Below, in pieces: positions 61,237-64,000 of a stretch of 64,000 nucleotides of DNA. A program made the translations under genes and the position numbers. Under the pieces are notes generated by a model. It ran no database searches. It worked only from the letters and a program-made list of their open reading frames with translations, and had not been told where the DNA came from. Numbering within the stretch: position 1 is the first letter of the stretch; each line of letters begins with the position of its first letter. Source of the DNA: Methylobacterium sp. GXS13 (GTDB lineage: Bacteria; Pseudomonadota; Alphaproteobacteria; Rhizobiales; Beijerinckiaceae); NCBI RefSeq assembly GCF_001455965.1, contig NZ_LKKO01000035.1, forward strand, positions 1 to 64,000. Direction: 5' to 3'.

Positions 61237-62846
61237 CCAAACGCACGCTCCTCGGCGCCGGCCTCTCGGTCCTCGCCGCGCCCCTGACGGCCCCGATCCT
61301 CGGCCTGCCGGAAGCGCTGGCCGACGACGCGACCGCGCCGCTGGTGATCGGCACCAACCAAGTGCCGCGCCACTTCAACGGCGCCGTGCAGTCCGGCATC
61401 GCCACCGGGATGGTTTCGACGCAGATCTTCGCGAGCCCGCTGCGCTACGACGACCAGTGGAACCCGCAACCCTACCTGGCGAAATCCTGGGTCGTCGCCC
61501 CCGACAACCTCAGCGTGACGCTCCACCTCGTGGAGGACGCCGTCTTCCACGATGGCCACCCGCTGACTGCGGAGGATGTCGCCTTCTCGATCGGGGTGAT
61601 CAAGGCCAACCATCCGTTCCAGACCATGCTGGAGCCGGTCTCGACGGTCGAGACCCCCGACGCCCATACGGTCATCATCCGGCTCGCGCGCCCGCACCCG
61701 GCGTTGCTGCTGGCCATGTCGCCCGGCCTGATGCCAATCCTGCCCAAGCACGTCTACGGCGACGGCCAGGACATCAAGACTCATCCGGCCAACCTGAGGC
61801 CCGTCGGCTCCGGTCCGTTCAAGTTCGTCGCGTACAAGCAGGGGGAGTCGATCCAGCTCGAGCGGTTCGACCGATTTTTCATCCCCGGGCGGCCCAAGCT
61901 GGCGCGGCTCGTCTACCGGATCCTGCCGGACCAGAACAGCCTCGTCATCGCCACCGAGCGCCGCGAGATCGGCATGCTGCCGTTCCTGTCCTCGGTGCGC
62001 GACATCGAACGCCTGGCCAAGGTGCCGACCCTGACGGTGACGGATCGCGGCTTCGAGGGGATCGGCCCGATCAACTGGCTGGCCTTCAACTGCGGGAAGA
62101 AGCCCCTCGACGACGTGCGCGTGCGCCGGGCCATCGCGCTGGCGGCCAACCGCGACTTCATCACCGGCAAGCTGCTCGGCGGCGTGGCGAAGACGGCCAC
62201 CGGCCCGATCGTTTCGGGCTCGCCGTTCTACGAGCCAGCCGTCGATCTCTACAAGCTCGACATCGCCAAGGCGGACATCCTGCTCGACGAGGCTGGGCTG
62301 AAGAAGGGGCCGGACGGCACGCGGTTCCAGCTCACCATCGACTACATTCCCAACGACAACGACCAGCAGCGCAACGTCGCTGAGTACCTGCGGGCCGGCC
62401 TCAAGCGGATCGGCATCGCCCTCCAGGTCCGCGCCGCGCCGGACTTCCCGACCTGGGCGCAGCGCGTCTCCAACTTCGACTTCGACCTGACCATGGACAA
62501 CGTCTTCAACTGGGGCGACCCGGTGATCGGCGTGGCGCGGACCTACCTGTCGACAAATATTCGCAAGGGTGTGATCTGGTCGAATACCCAGCAGTACAGA
62601 AACCAGAAGGTCGACGAGCTGCTGAACGCTGCCGCGGTCGAGACAGACCTGCAGAAGCGCAAGGCACTCTACGACGAATTCCAGAAGATCGTCGTGTCGG
62701 AGGCGCCGATCGCCTATATCAACCTCACGCCCTACAAGGCGGTCTACGACAAGCGCCTAACGAACCTGCCGCTGTCGATCTGGGGGCCGCTCTCGCCCCT
62801 CGACGAGGTCGCCTGGGCGCAGGGCGCCGCCGGAGCCGGGCGATGA
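61227..62846 (+). CDS. Peptide/opine-type ABC transporter substrate-binding protein (SBP family 5)
   Basis: A 539-residue extracytoplasmic binding protein. Its N-terminal export signal (MRLTKRTLLGAGLSVLAAPL, then PEALAD) resembles a twin-arginine signal with Lys-Arg. Family 5 blocks include FASPLRYDDQWNPQPYLAKS and VFHDGHPLTAEDVAFSI. It overlaps both the GTPase gene before it and the permease gene after it. It is the receptor of a DppBC-type importer that probably brings in the substrate of the YtcJ-like hydrolase. It is only distantly related to the binding protein at 12350. Confidence 0.92.
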   Translation: MRLTKRTLLGAGLSVLAAPLTAPILGLPEALADDATAPLVIGTNQVPRHFNGAVQSGIATGMVSTQIFASPLRYDDQWNPQPYLAKSWVVAPDNLSVTLHLVEDAVFHDGHPLTAEDVAFSIGVIKANHPFQTMLEPVSTVETPDAHTVIIRLARPHPALLLAMSPGLMPILPKHVYGDGQDIKTHPANLRPVGSGPFKFVAYKQGESIQLERFDRFFIPGRPKLARLVYRILPDQNSLVIATERREIGMLPFLSSVRDIERLAKVPTLTVTDRGFEGIGPINWLAFNCGKKPLDDVRVRRAIALAANRDFITGKLLGGVAKTATGPIVSGSPFYEPAVDLYKLDIAKADILLDEAGLKKGPDGTRFQLTIDYIPNDNDQQRNVAEYLRAGLKRIGIALQVRAAPDFPTWAQRVSNFDFDLTMDNVFNWGDPVIGVARTYLSTNIRKGVIWSNTQQYRNQKVDELLNAAAVETDLQKRKALYDEFQKIVVSEAPIAYINLTPYKAVYDKRLTNLPLSIWGPLSPLDEVAWAQGAAGAGR

Positions 62847-63826
62847 CGGGCCTGCGCAGGCTCGGCGCGACGGCGGCGAACGCCGCCGGCCTGCTGCTGG
62901 CCGTGGTGGTGCTGAACTTCCTGCTGATCCAGGCGGCGCCGGGCGACCCGGCGCAGGTCATCGCCGGGGAGATGGGCGGCGCCTCCCCGGAGATCATGGC
63001 CGAAATCCGCACCCGCTACGGTCTCGACCGCAGCCTCCCCGAGCAGCTTGCCACCTATGTCGGTAAGGTGGCGCGGGGCGATCTCGGCTACTCGTTTTTC
63101 TTCAACGAGCCGGTCTCGCGCCTCATCCTCGGGCGGCTGCCGGCCACCGCCCTGCTGGTCCTGTCGTCCCTCGGCCTCGCGGTGCTAGCCGGCGCTGGCC
63201 TCGGGATCCTGGGCGCCCGCAAACCGAACGGCCTCCTCAGTCACGCCGTCTCCTTGGTAGCGATCGCCGGCAACGCCGCGCCGGTGTTCTGGACCGGCCT
63301 GATGTTGCTGGTGGTGTTCGCCTCCCTCTGGCCGGTGCTCCCGGTCGCCGGGATGGAGGATGTGGCCACCCCGCGCCACGGCATCGCCCACGGCCTGGAC
63401 GTCGCCCAGCATCTGGTCCTGCCGGCGCTGACCCTCGGCATCGTCTACGTCGCGCAGTACAGCCGCCTGATGCGCGCCAGCATGATCGACGCGCTCAACG
63501 CCGACTACGTCCGGACCGCCCGGGCCAAGGGCCTGCCGGAGCGGATCGTGATCGGCAAGCACGCGCTCCGCAACGCGCTGATCCCCCTCGTCACCATGGT
63601 CGGGCTCCAGTTCGGGCAGCTCTTCGCCGGGGCGATCCTGGTCGAGACCGTCTTCGCGTGGCCGGGGCTCGGCCGGCTGACCTTCGACTCGATCCTGCGG
63701 CGCGACTACCCGACGCTGCTCGGCATCCTGTTCTGCTCGGCGCTGCTGGTCATCGCGGCGAACCTCGTCACCGATCTCCTCTATCGCCTGATCGATCCGC
63801 GGATCCGCGCCGGGAGGCCGGCATGA
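62843..63826 (+). CDS. Peptide-type ABC transporter permease (DppB-like)
   Basis: A 327-residue permease with six membrane segments. It has the DppB/OppB signatures NFLLIQAAPGDPAQVIAGE near the N-terminus, LDRSLPEQLATYVGKVARGD, and the EAA loop DYVRTARAKGLPERIVIGKH (about residues 217-236). The C-terminal DPRIRAG is also typical. It overlaps the binding-protein stop (ATGA) and the following permease start. Together with DppC-like and ATPase subunits it would form the import channel. Confidence 0.93.
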   Translation: MTGLRRLGATAANAAGLLLAVVVLNFLLIQAAPGDPAQVIAGEMGGASPEIMAEIRTRYGLDRSLPEQLATYVGKVARGDLGYSFFFNEPVSRLILGRLPATALLVLSSLGLAVLAGAGLGILGARKPNGLLSHAVSLVAIAGNAAPVFWTGLMLLVVFASLWPVLPVAGMEDVATPRHGIAHGLDVAQHLVLPALTLGIVYVAQYSRLMRASMIDALNADYVRTARAKGLPERIVIGKHALRNALIPLVTMVGLQFGQLFAGAILVETVFAWPGLGRLTFDSILRRDYPTLLGILFCSALLVIAANLVTDLLYRLIDPRIRAGRPA

Positions 63827-64000
63827 GCGCCCTCATCGCCTCCAAGCCAGCGGTGCGGCTCCAGCCGGTGCGATCCGAGGCGGCGCCGCCGATGCCGAGC
63901 CCGGCGGCGAATCCCGGCCTTGCCGCGCTGCGCCTCTTCCTGCGCAACCCGAGCGGGCTTCTGGGCTCCCTTATCCTGATCGGCCTCCTGTTCGCCCCGC
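63823..64000 (+). CDS. Peptide-type ABC transporter permease (DppC-like), N-terminal part (3' end outside window)
   Basis: The frame starts with ATG 63823, overlapping the DppB-like gene by 4 bases, and is open to the end of the window (59 codons). A proline-rich leader is followed by LRLFLRNPSGLLGSLILIGL, the usual beginning of DppC/OppC permeases at the first membrane helix. Position and sequence make the assignment clear although most of the protein is not visible. Confidence 0.85.
   Translation, partial: MSALIASKPAVRLQPVRSEAAPPMPSPAANPGLAALRLFLRNPSGLLGSLILIGLLFAP

Overview
The window is a GC-rich accessory region of a proteobacterium. Its GC content, its many ABC and MFS uptake systems and its families of short dispersed repeats suggest an alphaproteobacterium of the Methylobacterium type. 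That placement is an inference: no rRNA, tRNA or housekeeping gene is present to test it. The content is almost entirely catabolic and transport modules separated by insertion sequences, with several genes cut off at IS ends. This fits a plasmid or a genomic island assembled by repeated transposition and deletion.

Layout. 1-587: right end of an IS3-family element. 875-7731: a plus-strand catabolic set (cytosine-deaminase-like amidohydrolase, LysR regulator, beta-hydroxyacid dehydrogenase, aldehyde dehydrogenase, DUF3100-type membrane protein), then an XRE-cupin regulator cut by an IS. 7732-10958: two IS3-family elements flanking a DUF892-like gene. 11191-15204: two substrate-binding proteins without their transporters, a 13-codon stub of a dipeptide permease, and an EamA transporter. 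15349-16391: IS481-family element. 16455-26333: a divergent module. The minus strand carries a polar amino-acid ABC importer, a GntR regulator and a creatinase-like M24 protein. The plus strand carries a 2-hydroxyacid dehydrogenase, an M20 amidohydrolase, the three 5-oxoprolinase subunits PxpABC and a VOC protein. 26874-35225: two related MFS carriers, a hydroxyacid dehydrogenase and an RraA-type aldolase on minus; a LysR regulator and an ABC importer without ATPase on plus.

35325-46452: an IclR regulator divergent from an eight-gene plus-strand run (MFS, a 1064-residue FAD/Fe-S dehydrogenase, DUF1932 dehydrogenase, RraA, MFS, SMP-30 lactonase, and two PDC-hydrolase-like amidohydrolases, the last truncated). 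A canonical promoter overlaps a perfect IclR-type palindrome in front of this run. 46570-51935: PAS fragment, hybrid histidine kinase, MFS carrier, chemoreceptor remnant and AraC regulator. 52213-54895: a complete cobalamin riboswitch whose gene is gone, an IS481-family copy split by an IS110-family element, and a truncated secreted protein. 55199-58270: chemoreceptor and an IS1111-type element. 58610-64000: YtcJ-like amidohydrolase, CobW-family GTPase and the start of a peptide ABC importer, translationally coupled.

How the parts may work together. The same theme recurs: an uptake system, a hydrolase or lactonase, a hydroxyacid dehydrogenase and often an RraA-type aldolase, each set with its own regulator. 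The clearest candidate for an undescribed pathway is the IclR-controlled run: lactone hydrolysis, oxidation of a hydroxyacid to a ketoacid, then retro-aldol cleavage. Other notable points are the orphan riboswitch, the IS481-family transposase whose stop codon is supplied by the CTAG target, the metallochaperone-like GTPase coupled to a metal-dependent amidohydrolase, and the metal-ligand-depleted M24 protein next to a PxpABC locus.
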